Both the position numbers and the translations under genes were made by a program. From Leifsonia sp. ku-ls (GTDB lineage: Bacteria; Actinomycetota; Actinomycetes; Actinomycetales; Microbacteriaceae), in assembly GCA_003367665.1 (NCBI GenBank), contig QKXI01000002.1, positions 291,017 to 355,016 of the forward strand: a stretch of 64,000 bases of DNA. Direction: 5' to 3'. Within the stretch, counting starts at the first letter, position 1. Every line of letters starts with the position of its first letter. The notes under the pieces were generated by a model. It saw only the letters and a list, made by a program, of their open reading frames with translations. It ran no database searches and was not told the DNA's origin. Positions 44,145 through 52,784 of this stretch are shown here, one piece after another.

Positions 44145-46367
44145 ATGGCTGGCAGCAGCGCAGAGATTGTTAACGCCGTCAGCCGGGTCAGGCCGTACTC
44201 CTGACTGGTGCGGGATTCTCCCGTGGACTAACCGATTGCTTTGGACGTGGTTTTCGCTTCCCTGGCATCGTATCTACACCCTCAACATCGACGACTGCGA
44301 CGACGCTCTCATGGAGCGACCTGCTGGAGCCCGCTTACAAATTCTTTCAGCCCTTACCTCGACGCCAGGAGGTCTCTCTGGGGACCGACTAGCGGTTATC
44401 CACCTAAACGGACGCCTTAATGAGTTTCCCCGAGTCACCTTCAGCCCCTTCGAGTTCGCGGAGCGTACGGCAGTCAGTGATCCTTGGTACGAAGAATTTG
44501 TCACTGACATCGCAAGCCGCCCTGTGGTTGTAGTTGGGTCCGTGCTAGATGAGCCGCCTCTCTGGCACTATCTCCAGTTGCGCGGCCATCGGGGGTCAGC
44601 CAAAGAGTTGCGCCCGAAATCGTGGTTGGTGTCCCCGCGGCTAGATCTCGGCCGAAAGACAATGCTGGAAACGCTCAACTTCACTCACATCCCCGCTAGC
44701 GAAGAAGAGTTCTTTGCGCAGGTGCTAGAGCCGTCGGTACCTCGGCTAGTGTCAGTCGCCCAGTCGAGATACACGCGCTCCGCTCCTGAAGCGCTACAAG
44801 ATGTGTCGTCTCTTGTGCGCGTCGCCGACAAGGGCAGCCCCGACTACTTACTTGGTCTTGCACCACGTGGTCGGACGTCGTCAATGGCTACGCCGCGAAG
44901 TTTGAGTTTGACTCGAAGATGGCGGACGCCATCAATCCCCTCGCATCCGGGACGGTCACTGTTATTGGGAGCGCCGGATCAGGAAAAACCACTTCCCTCA
45001 TGCGGTCCGCAGCCTCCCTTGCGGCCGATGGCAACTTCGTCCTTTGGTTGGGCCGGGAGACCGAGGCGCCCATAGGCGATATCAGACGCGAAGTTAGACA
45101 GCGACGACCGGACTTTGTCTTTATCGACGACATCGACAGGTTCGGCAGCGACGCGCCGTCATTGCTTCGCGGGCTCCAGAATGAAGCCGACGCGCTGGTA
45201 GTGGTGGCGAGTTGTCGTAGCGCTCGCTACTTCCAATTGAAATACGACGAAACAATAGGAAAGGACGTCCATCTCGAACAGGATCGACTGTCGGATGAAG
45301 ATGCAGATGCGCTCCTCGGCCAGCTCGCACGCGGTAATCGACTGGGTGCACTTGTGGCGTTGAGCCACGATGAGCGCGTGCGGAAGGTACGAGAGCGTGA
45401 CGATCGCCAGCTTCTTGTCACGCTGATCGAGGCCACCTCCGGTGAACGTTTCCACGACAAGGTGGCCGGCGAGTGTAGATCGCTCAGCGGAGCCGAACTG
45501 GACATTTATGGCGTGGTTTGTACGTCGGCCTGGGCCGACAACAAACCGCTGTCGAGGCAAGATATATTGTTCGCGTCTTCGAGGTCTTATCCGCCGAATG
45601 AAGGCATGGCTGCACTTCACAGGCTGGAACATTCGCGTTTGCTGGTTGCCGAGGAATCGGGCTACAGGGCCCGTCATCGGGTTGTTGCGGAGTCAGCGAT
45701 GGACCATTTCCGCGCGGAAGGTCAGCTTGAAATCTGGTTAGTAGACCTTATTTTCCTTGTCGCATCGCATTATCAGCCTGCTAACGCACGTCGTACCCGA
45801 TACGGACGATTGCTCATCAGGCTGGTGAATCACGAAAACCTCAAGAAGCTCGTAGGTGACACTTCGGCGGTTCAGCGCATATACGGCACCGTCGAAGAGT
45901 GGCTCTCCCGAGACCCACATTTCTGGCTTCAACGTGGCAGCTTCGAAACAACATATGACGACTTGGGGTCGGCTGAGAATTTCTTGCGCCAAGCTCGAGC
46001 CCTTTCGCCGGATGACGTCTGGGTGGACACCGCATGGGCGATGCTACTCATGAAAAAGGCGCTTCGAGAGCCGACTGCGCCGGACGCGTCGGTGTACGTG
46101 AGGGAGGCGTTCGAAACTGCAGTCCCGATCATGAATGACTCCAGCAAGAATTCACCCCACACATTCGCCGTATATCTCACCTACGGTCTTCAGTGGCTCC
46201 GTCAAGCGCCTCTGGCGACCGAGGAAGAGCGAAAACTGCGACGGGACCTGGTGGATTTCGGCCGAATCGGCGCTTATCGCTTTGGACACGTTCCAGACGT
46301 CACGGAGTCATGGGAGGCGGTTCAGCGGTGGATTGCCACGAATGCACTAGTTGAGACCACCAGCTAA
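44145..46367 (+). pseudogene. Frameshifted SIR2-STAND antiphage-type gene
   Basis: A good Shine-Dalgarno (GGGGGAGG) precedes ATG 44145 (MAGSSAEIVNAVSRVR). The frame then breaks: the SIR2 NAD-binding motif VLLTGAGFSRG is in frame 2 (near 44195-44230), the downstream SIR2 core (RIYTLNIDDCDD, VIHLNGRLNEF) in frame 1 to about 44862, and the STAND part (TWSDVVNGYAAKFEF, Walker A GSAGSGKTTSLM, FVFIDDIDRFG) in frame 0 to 46367. The 20-odd codons between GAGFS and TLNIDD are too few, so an internal deletion is likely. SIR2-STAND proteins deplete NAD+ on phage recognition; this copy looks inactive. Sequencing error could explain one break but not all. Confidence 0.8.
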
Positions 46368-46436
46368 CCCGGTTGGGGAGGACAGCAGCGGAACGATACC
46401 GCCGAAAGGGCCCCCTTCAGTAATAACTTCATTGCA

Positions 46437-47648
46437 CTACGGGCCAGCGATGAACGATGCGACGAGTTGCGGTACCCACGGCACCGCAGTGACCCCCAGC
46501 GCGACGTCACCGACTCCTCCGGCGGCATCCACGTGGGACGGCGCTGCAATCTTTTCCCGGGGACCGATCACGTAGGACCAGATGCGCTCCCACCGGTCAT
46601 GCTCGTTGAGGGCGTACCCTGCGGCCTGGTGATACCCGTTGCGCGCGATGTAGGGGCCGTATGACGAGAACTTGCACTCCAGCAAGAGGGCGTGACCTCG
46701 GCTCGGGATGAACAGCCCGAGGTCAGCGCCGATAGAGGATTCCGAGCCCAGTACGGAACGCATGACACGGCGATATGTCGACTCGCCCTGCTTGTAGTGC
46801 TTGCGTGACCCGGATGCCTCGAACCAGACGTCCACAGCGGTGCCGTCGAGCATACGTGCGACGAAGTTGGGGCCGGACGCACCTGAGCCCATAGGCGTCT
46901 GCCATCGAATAGTAGCGCCCTCGGCGCGGAGCGCCATGAGGACATGCCCCAGAACGGCGAGATGGTAAAGCCGCCACCGGAACTCGGGGTCGGGCGCGAG
47001 GAGTTGCAGTGCGAACCATGCCAGGTCGGTCTCGGAGCGCACGATCTTCTCCGTGACGGGTTGCACGTCTGACCAAGGCTTACCCGACGTGCGCAGCGAC
47101 TCGAGATCATGCCGGACAGGGCGAGGCAGGTCGTCCGGCACCCGAGTGTACGCAAGGGCGTCACGCGCGGCGGAGAGTGGGAGATCCAATGCTGGCACGC
47201 TCTGTTCCAGCGCGCCCCGGCGCTTGGCTTGGACGACGATGCGATCAATCGCGTTGACGGTCCACGCGAGTGTGCTCACGGTTACGTCCGCGATCTCGCG
47301 TTCGCGCAGTCGAGCGACGTATGCGCTAGGCGGCCAACCAAAGCGACGCGAGGTCTCACGCCAGTCGACGCGGCCATGCGGAATCCGAGAAACCAACGAA
47401 CGTGAGTGCGAGGCGATCGGCAGGTGCGGGAGCCACTCCTCGACAGACTGCGGCCAGCGCTCTAGGTCGGCGCGGATGTGCTCGATGAGGATTCGTCCTG
47501 CACGGCTGCGGATCGTCTTCTCGTCCCACGCCCGCTCGGTAGCGTCTGGTTCCTCAAGGACGCTCAGAGCCTGGTAGAGGCTGCCCTGCCCCGACCATCC
47601 AGAGAGGACATAGACGACACCATCGAGTGGAACCTCAAGGCTGCTCAC
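46437..47648 (-). CDS. PD-(D/E)xK nuclease, McrC-like partner of the AAA+ ATPase
   Basis: 403 residues from a GTG that overlaps the ATPase stop (GTGA); an in-frame ATG 36 bases upstream is the alternative. Near the C-terminus the nuclease core reads IGADLGLFIPSRG, ALLLECKFSS and YHQAAGYA: Asp309, Glu324 and Lys326 plus the Gln-Tyr motif of this fold. The N-terminal 250 residues are unrecognised and may bind the ATPase or DNA. The order ATPase then nuclease copies McrB-McrC. Translational coupling implies a fixed complex that cuts DNA under control of the ATPase. Confidence 0.75.
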   Translation of the reverse strand: MSSLEVPLDGVVYVLSGWSGQGSLYQALSVLEEPDATERAWDEKTIRSRAGRILIEHIRADLERWPQSVEEWLPHLPIASHSRSLVSRIPHGRVDWRETSRRFGWPPSAYVARLREREIADVTVSTLAWTVNAIDRIVVQAKRRGALEQSVPALDLPLSAARDALAYTRVPDDLPRPVRHDLESLRTSGKPWSDVQPVTEKIVRSETDLAWFALQLLAPDPEFRWRLYHLAVLGHVLMALRAEGATIRWQTPMGSGASGPNFVARMLDGTAVDVWFEASGSRKHYKQGESTYRRVMRSVLGSESSIGADLGLFIPSRGHALLLECKFSSYGPYIARNGYHQAAGYALNEHDRWERIWSYVIGPREKIAAPSHVDAAGGVGDVALGVTAVPWVPQLVASFIAGP

Positions 47649-49294
47649 CCCAGTGTGCTGCGATGGCTCGTGATCCACGACCACCCGTCCTCCGTGATAG
47701 CGCCGTTCGAGTTGAGCCGCTCGCCAAGGGCTTCTAGTACCGCGTCATCGTATGCTGCGATGTACTTGCCCAGGTTCATCACGTAGGCCTCCGCCACTAG
47801 CTCGTCGGAATCGTTGGTCGTCGGGTCGTCGTCCACGATGTACTCCGCGATGCGCAGGAAAATCGCAGGACCGAGCTGAGTGTGCGGGTCGGCGTAGTGG
47901 GCTGAGTACAGCGCGGAGACTGCGTCGCTGAGGTCCTGGTCGAGGTCGGGGAACTTTTTCGACATCAGGGTGTCGAACGACGCCGGGTCTAATGCCGGGA
48001 TCGGGATAACCACGAAGCGACGGGAAAGCGCCAGGCCCATGCGGAACACCCGCTGAGCATCGGCAGGATTGTAGGTCCCGAACAGTCGCCAGCTGCGCCC
48101 CGCGCTGTAGGTCAGGGCTTCGAACGACGACTCCTCGTTGTCCGTCCAATCCAGGGTGATGGATTCTCCGGCGTGCGCCGTGTTACGACCGATCTCGACG
48201 CTCTGTAGGGACAGCCACGTAAGCAGCGGCCCCATAATCTTGTCCATGTCAGCGCGGTTCGTCTCGTCAAGGACGAGCCACCTGTCCTCGGCCACGGCGT
48301 TCGGCAGCGTCCCTGCCGACCATTTGAGCGCACCAGTGTCGTCGGGAGCGAGTCCGCCGATCAGGTCGAATGTAGACCAGGACTCATCGGGTGTGCGCCA
48401 GATCGGCTCCGGGTCGAAACCTGCGGGGAAACCGAATGACTCTGGATCCTGCCTCACCTGCTCTGTGATCCACGCAACCAAAGTTCCCTTGCCGGTCCCG
48501 GGCGGGCCGACCAGGAGGATGAACGGGAACCGTGCGACGGCGCGACGAATCATTCGCTCGGTTCTCGTTTCGATGACCAGCGTCGTCGGAGCCTGTTGGG
48601 TCAACGAGCTGGCGGCCTTGGGTGGCGTTTGGATCGTTGTCGTGGCAACAGGCTTGAGGAAATCGGGGAGCGCCGCCATCGACCACTCGGGGTCCGCTAG
48701 GAGAGGCTGTCCGAGAGAGAGGCTGTTGTCCGTGATCGAGTCGTACTCAGGCTGGGTCAACCCAAGCAACTGCTCGGCCACTTTGTGGGCGTCCCCCCAG
48801 CCGGAGCCTGACGGGAACTGATGATCGCGTACGAGGATCGCCGTCAGCGCTTCCTTCGCCGGCAGGTGTGGAGACGCATTGACCACAATGCTGCGAGCGT
48901 TCGGCACTAGGCCCCGTCGAATGTCGAGATTGTTGAAGAGCGATCCGGCCAGGTTGTTGTTGCCGCGAGACGTCTGGTTCCAGACCGTCTTCCGTCCCGA
49001 GTTCGCCACCTGTGACCAGGAGTAGCGGAAGGGCTTGAGTCTGCCCTCCTCCAGTCGACGGTCGAAAGTGAAGAGCCTGTCGACAGTTTCATCGGCGTCC
49101 TTGATAGTCGGGGAAGCGACACCCTCTGATGTGAACACCAGCCCAGTCAGCAACGCCTCCCATGCCGAGGACACCTTGGTCTGGAAAGGTTCCATGCCGT
49201 GGAAATAGTTCAGCGCTGCCTCCATGGCAACCAGGCTGATGCGGGCCAATGCGGTCTCCCGTCGATACGATTCGGCCTTGCGAGGGAGTTTCAC
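47645..49294 (-). CDS. McrB-like AAA+ ATPase of a restriction system
   Basis: 549 residues. The N-terminal 245 residues are unfamiliar and could be the DNA-recognition part. The AAA+ domain has Walker A GPPGTGKGT (263-271), Walker B WLVLDETNRAD (339-349) and a sensor-1-like LFGTYNPADAQRV, close to the McrB/MoxR pattern (DEINR, GTMN). By family knowledge such motors use GTP or ATP to translocate and activate the partner nuclease. GTG 49294 is preceded by GAGGTGA. It is divergent from the methyltransferase across a compound palindrome. Confidence 0.82.
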   Translation of the reverse strand: MKLPRKAESYRRETALARISLVAMEAALNYFHGMEPFQTKVSSAWEALLTGLVFTSEGVASPTIKDADETVDRLFTFDRRLEEGRLKPFRYSWSQVANSGRKTVWNQTSRGNNNLAGSLFNNLDIRRGLVPNARSIVVNASPHLPAKEALTAILVRDHQFPSGSGWGDAHKVAEQLLGLTQPEYDSITDNSLSLGQPLLADPEWSMAALPDFLKPVATTTIQTPPKAASSLTQQAPTTLVIETRTERMIRRAVARFPFILLVGPPGTGKGTLVAWITEQVRQDPESFGFPAGFDPEPIWRTPDESWSTFDLIGGLAPDDTGALKWSAGTLPNAVAEDRWLVLDETNRADMDKIMGPLLTWLSLQSVEIGRNTAHAGESITLDWTDNEESSFEALTYSAGRSWRLFGTYNPADAQRVFRMGLALSRRFVVIPIPALDPASFDTLMSKKFPDLDQDLSDAVSALYSAHYADPHTQLGPAIFLRIAEYIVDDDPTTNDSDELVAEAYVMNLGKYIAAYDDAVLEALGERLNSNGAITEDGWSWITSHRSTLG

Positions 49295-49302
49295 TCACCT
49301 CG

Positions 49303-49351
49303 GCACATCGCAACGCTACCGATCATCGGCGAGGCGTTCGGGACGATGTGC
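49303..49351. promoter_or_regulatory. Compound palindrome in the divergent R-M promoter region
   Basis: Three nested inverted repeats share one centre at 49324: GCACATCG (49303) with CGATGTGC (49344), AACGC (49312) with GCGTT (49334), and CCGAT (49319) with ATCGG (49325). It fills most of the 79-bp gap between the ATPase and methyltransferase genes and overlaps the methyltransferase's expected -35. It is a likely operator for timing methylase before nuclease expression. Confidence 0.6.
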
Positions 49352-49373
49352 GGTGCGCCCATAAAATTGGCTC

Positions 49374-50621
49374 ATGCCGGAACTCTCTGCCACCATCCAG
49401 CCACGTACTCCGGTGTCCAGTCTCGATCGGACTAGGTATCTTGACTCGGATGCCGCGTTCCCGGTGGCGCAGGTCGCACCACTCGTAGGCATGCAAGCAC
49501 CATTCATTCGTCGCGCGGTCGGGCACGATCGGGCGCTGTCGGTAGAAGAGGTGATTCTCCTACTCGATCAGGATGCGTACGCTGAGACCTTCGTGCCGCG
49601 TTCACGCGTTCTCGATTATCTGATGAGCGAACAAGAGCAACCCGCCGTCGATCAGTATGAGAATCCCAAGCGGTATGACCTCGTGCACGAGGACTGTCTC
49701 TCCTTTGTCCGGCGGCTCGCAGATGAGTCGATCAACTGCATCGTGACGTCGACCCCCTACTGGGCGATGCGGGTCTACAAGGAGTCACGGGCCATCGCCT
49801 GGGCGGACGGCGATGTCGCGCCATATGGTCATGAGCAGACGCCCGAGGGCTTCGTTCGCCATACCGTAGAGATCCTGCACGCGCTCTCGCGCGTACTAAC
49901 TCGGGATGGCTCGATCTGGTGGAATGTCATGGACACCTTCAACACTCGCACGCAGATCCGAGGGTCGGCGGTCGAGGCGCTGCGTGCGATGCAGGGCGGC
50001 GAGCACTACAAGCTCTGGAGCGAACATGAGTACCGCCGCTACAGCGCGGGGCACTCCTACCTGAAGGACGGCGAGCAGGTGGGCATCCCAGCGATGATCG
50101 CTCAGCGAGCATCGCGCCTCGGGCTATTCGTGAAGGGCACGATCACATGGGCAAAGACGGCAACGCTGCCGGAACCTCAGAAATCGCGGGTCTCCCGCCA
50201 ACTTGAGTACGTGATCCACATCTCAAAGCAGCGGACGCCTAAGTTCGACAAGGAAGCCTACGGCCGGTTGTCGACCACGCTGGGCGGACGCAACGAGCTC
50301 CTCGAAACGGCCAAACTGTCCGACGTGTGGGTCATCCCGACCTCAAGCGGAGGAGACGGACACGGCGCACAGTTCCCCCTTGCACTGCCCGGCCGGTGCA
50401 TCGCGCTATCCACAGAGCCTGGTGACGTTGTGTTCGACCCATTCGTGGGGTCAGGTACGTCGGTCGTGGCCGCATTGGCGCTCGGCCGACGTGCGATTGG
50501 CACCGACACCGCGCGCGAGTACCTCGCGACTGCGGAGAGCAAAGTGCAGGCTCTCGGGACGTCAAAGCGACGCGACACTCGGCCGGCAGCCGGGCGACTG
50601 CCCGATGTGCAGGTCGTCTGA
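49374..50621 (+). CDS. DNA amino-methyltransferase (N4-cytosine or N6-adenine) of an R-M system
   Basis: 415 residues. Catalytic motif IV is TSTPYW (125-130), a variant of the SPPYW type found in N4-cytosine methylases. The SAM-binding FDPFVGSGTS (354-363) comes after it, so the order is that of the beta class. The first 90 residues contain a possible helix-turn-helix (VAQVAPLVGMQAPFIRRAVG), which could allow autoregulation at the adjacent palindrome. TAAAAT (49362-49367) ends seven bases before the ATG, giving a leaderless transcript. It would protect the host from the divergent ATPase-nuclease. Confidence 0.88.
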   Translation: MPELSATIQPRTPVSSLDRTRYLDSDAAFPVAQVAPLVGMQAPFIRRAVGHDRALSVEEVILLLDQDAYAETFVPRSRVLDYLMSEQEQPAVDQYENPKRYDLVHEDCLSFVRRLADESINCIVTSTPYWAMRVYKESRAIAWADGDVAPYGHEQTPEGFVRHTVEILHALSRVLTRDGSIWWNVMDTFNTRTQIRGSAVEALRAMQGGEHYKLWSEHEYRRYSAGHSYLKDGEQVGIPAMIAQRASRLGLFVKGTITWAKTATLPEPQKSRVSRQLEYVIHISKQRTPKFDKEAYGRLSTTLGGRNELLETAKLSDVWVIPTSSGGDGHGAQFPLALPGRCIALSTEPGDVVFDPFVGSGTSVVAALALGRRAIGTDTAREYLATAESKVQALGTSKRRDTRPAAGRLPDVQVV

Positions 50622-50851
50622 TGGGGCTCCTGGGCTCGCTTTCCGACGCGGAACTCGAAGAGCAGCGCGAGGCGCTACGGCTGCGATACGTCACCAGTCA
50701 AGATGTCGATGAAGCGACGGGGCTATACGACGAGTTGAACCGCTACGACGAAGAGTCAACGCGTCGCGCGAACGAGGTCTACGAACGCGAGAATCCGGAC
50801 GCAACCACCAGGCACCGCGAGCACGGTTGGTACCTGCCGAACGACGATTAG
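50621..50851 (+). CDS. Small acidic protein coupled to the methyltransferase
   Basis: 76 residues, helical and acidic (LSDAELEEQREALRLRYVTS, ending HREHGWYLPNDD). The ATG overlaps the methyltransferase stop (TGATG). No domain is recognised; similar small proteins ending in HGWYLPNDD occur, as I recall, in actinobacterial mobile regions. Its stop codon overlaps that of the convergent recombinase pseudogene. Confidence 0.7.
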   Translation: MGLLGSLSDAELEEQREALRLRYVTSQDVDEATGLYDELNRYDEESTRRANEVYERENPDATTRHREHGWYLPNDD

Positions 50852-51513
50852 CAGGAGCCGGTCCCGACGGCGAGCAGGCGCGTCCCCGCCTTGCAAACGG
50901 TGTTCTCCGTCCAGGTCGTGCCGGTAGCCGTCATAAGGTCCTCGGCGTTGAGCGCGTCGGCCGCGCGGAGAGGGTGCGCGTGGCGCGCAGGGCCAGCAGG
51001 CGTTCAGCCGTAATCTGCGGCAGGACGGACACGCGGCCCATGTGACGACCCGCTCGCTTGGCTGCCTGCATGGCGCAGGAGGTGCGCTCCCCGATCTCCC
51101 GGGGTCCCACTGTGCTACTGACATCGTCACGTTGGCTACGAGCTCACCGGTCGGGGTGCTGGTGTCCACGCCCAGATCAATCGCGACGAGCGCCCACTTC
51201 CGCGCACGGGCAAGTTCTAGCACGCCTGCGAAGTCCACCACGCTGCGGCTCAGGCGGTCGAGCTTGGCGACCACGATTCCGTCCACGTCGCGGCGCTTGC
51301 GACAACGTTCAGTCGGTCGAGCGCGGCCTGTAGCTGTGGCCGGTCTAGCGACTTGGCGCTTAGTCCCGCATCCTCAAATCAGACCACGTCCCAGCCATGT
51401 GCGTCGTCGTAGCGGCTTAGCGCTGGACGGTGTCGCCCTGTGCCACCAGGCCGAGTCCGCTGTTGGCTTGCTCCTCGAGTGGACATCCGAAGGTTGCCGA
51501 TCATCGTGGTCAT
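50848..51513 (-). pseudogene. Decayed serine recombinase (resolvase/invertase)
   Basis: From ATG 51513 (preceded by AAGAAGGA) the three frames together spell a resolvase: NLRMST with the catalytic serine, then in another frame EEQANSGLGLVAQGDTVQR, back to SRYDDAHGWDVV, an in-frame TGA, FEDAGLSAKSLDRPQLQAAL, another shift to DVDGIVVAKLDRLSRSVVDF, and shifts again to GERTSCAMQAAKRAGRHMGR and ADALNAEDLMTATGTTWTEN. At least four frameshifts and one nonsense codon make it dead. It is the probable remnant of the mobility gene that brought in the island. Confidence 0.82.
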
Positions 51514-51707
51514 CGTGCGTCCTTCTTGATCCGCGCCGTATTGTTCCACGGCACCGCCACCTGAGCGCCCAACCGGCGAGGTGGAGATCGTTATGGGCTT
51601 GTTCCAGCAACGACCACATCCTTGTCAAGCGACATAGAGCTGTCTTATGCGTCTATTCCGTGAAGACGAACGTCGGAATCCGGACGGTCGGCCGTGTCGG
51701 ACTGCGG

Positions 51708-52253
51708 TCAACCCATCCAGCTGCGTCGCACCGCCGCCTTCGCGCCGGTGACGAGGGTGCGCGGCGGGACGTCCTCGGCGACGACGGCGCCGGCCGCGAT
51801 GACCGCATCCTGGCCGATGGTCACGCCGGGGAGGATGGTGGCGCCCGCGCCGATCCAGACGTTCTCCTCGACGACGATCGGGCCGCCGGTCAGCCACAGC
51901 TTCCTGTCGGCCGTGTCGACGGGGTGGCCGACGGTGATGAAGGTCGCCTTCGGGGCCACCATCACCCGTTCGGACAGGTGGATGCCGGCGTAGTCGAGGA
52001 AGGTGCAGTTCTGGTTGATGAACACCCGCTCCGCGAGGTGCAGATTGTGGCCGTGGTCGGTGAAGAACGGCGGATAGATCGTCGTGCGCGGGGGCAGCGG
52101 GGCTCCGAGGATTTGGGCGAACAGCTCCGCCTTGCCCGCCTCGTCGTCGAACGGCAGAACGTTGAGGCGCGACGTGAGTGCCGTCACCTCCAGCACGCGC
52201 TGCGACATGGCCTGGAACTCGGGACTGTGGATGCGCATGAGGAAATCCGACAC
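51708..52253 (-). CDS. Hexapeptide-repeat O-acetyltransferase (maltose/galactoside type)
   Basis: 181 residues. A helical N-terminal MAC-like segment precedes left-handed beta-helix repeats (TTIYPPFFTDHGHNLHLAE, IGAGATILPGVTIGQDAVIA) with the catalytic-histidine region FITVGHPVD. The acceptor is probably a sugar, using acetyl-CoA. It is the first normal-GC gene to the right of the defence island. Confidence 0.9.
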   Translation of the reverse strand: MSDFLMRIHSPEFQAMSQRVLEVTALTSRLNVLPFDDEAGKAELFAQILGAPLPPRTTIYPPFFTDHGHNLHLAERVFINQNCTFLDYAGIHLSERVMVAPKATFITVGHPVDTADRKLWLTGGPIVVEENVWIGAGATILPGVTIGQDAVIAAGAVVAEDVPPRTLVTGAKAAVRRSWMG

Positions 52254-52322
52254 GCAACGATCCTGGCACGGCCCACGATCGCGCTACGGTGGTCGAGCAG
52301 CACGAGCCGAGGAGGACCAGCT

Positions 52323-52784
52323 ATGCCGTATGTCGTCGACTTCGAGAACGTCTCCACCGTCGGACTGGAATCGTCGCCCGTCGCCGACGCGCTCGCCGGG
52401 CTGCGCGCGAACGAGGCGCGCTACTTCCGCAACAAGTACGACCACGTGTTCACCGTCGGCACAGCGGAGGAGGAGGCCGATGCCGTCGAGCGGGTGGCCC
52501 GCATCCTGGAGGAGGAGCGCGGCATCCGCATCGCGTCGCCGGCTCTGGAGGCCACGCGCTTCGAGGTCGACGGCATCGACTGGACGTACGTCTTCTACGA
52601 GTCGGGGCTGTCGATCAACGTGCTCTACTCGGTCGAGGACGGTGGCAAGCGGGCGGTCGGCTTCAAGCTCTCCGACGGCATGGAGGTGCCGGAGGAGCTC
52701 TCCTCCTTCAAGTTCGCGCGCCAGAAGTCGCGGCTAGCCGGCACCATCCGCGGCTCCTACTTCGTCATCAAGGGCACGTACTGA
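52323..52784 (+). CDS. Hypothetical conserved-looking protein
   Basis: 153 residues with no signal or membrane segment. It alternates helix and strand (EEEADAVERVARILEEERG, FEVDGIDWTYVFYESGLSIN) and ends in a basic stretch with GSYFVIKGTY. GAGGAGG lies eight bases before the ATG; the long upstream open frame is shadow. No family is recognised. Its last 51 bases overlap the convergent hydrolase gene. Confidence 0.8.
   Translation: MPYVVDFENVSTVGLESSPVADALAGLRANEARYFRNKYDHVFTVGTAEEEADAVERVARILEEERGIRIASPALEATRFEVDGIDWTYVFYESGLSINVLYSVEDGGKRAVGFKLSDGMEVPEELSSFKFARQKSRLAGTIRGSYFVIKGTY

Larger units (their letters stand above)
44059..51707. mobile_element. Lower-GC defence island
   Basis: Between the ychF stop and the acetyltransferase gene, base composition is visibly less GC-rich, codon use changes (more A/T-ending codons), and content is typical of horizontal transfer: a decayed SIR2-STAND gene, a restriction-modification module and a wrecked serine recombinase at the right edge. 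I found no convincing direct repeats at the two edges, so the exact boundaries and insertion mechanism are inferred. Confidence 0.65.

Noticed and set aside
44919-46367. Reading the STAND part as an independent intact ATPase gene
   Set aside because: The coding pattern continues upstream of ATG 44919 in the same frame (WSDVVNGYAAKFEF) and joins the SIR2 part by a one-base shift; no ribosome-binding site precedes 44919.
44059-51707. Attachment-site direct repeats at the island edges
   Set aside because: Comparing about 100 bases on each side gave only short chance matches (e.g. TTCCGT). No tRNA is present at either edge.
51042-52322. Long open frame upstream of the 153-residue hypothetical gene
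   Set aside because: It runs antisense through the recombinase remnant and the acetyltransferase gene without any domain. A strong GAGGAGG precedes the ATG at 52323.
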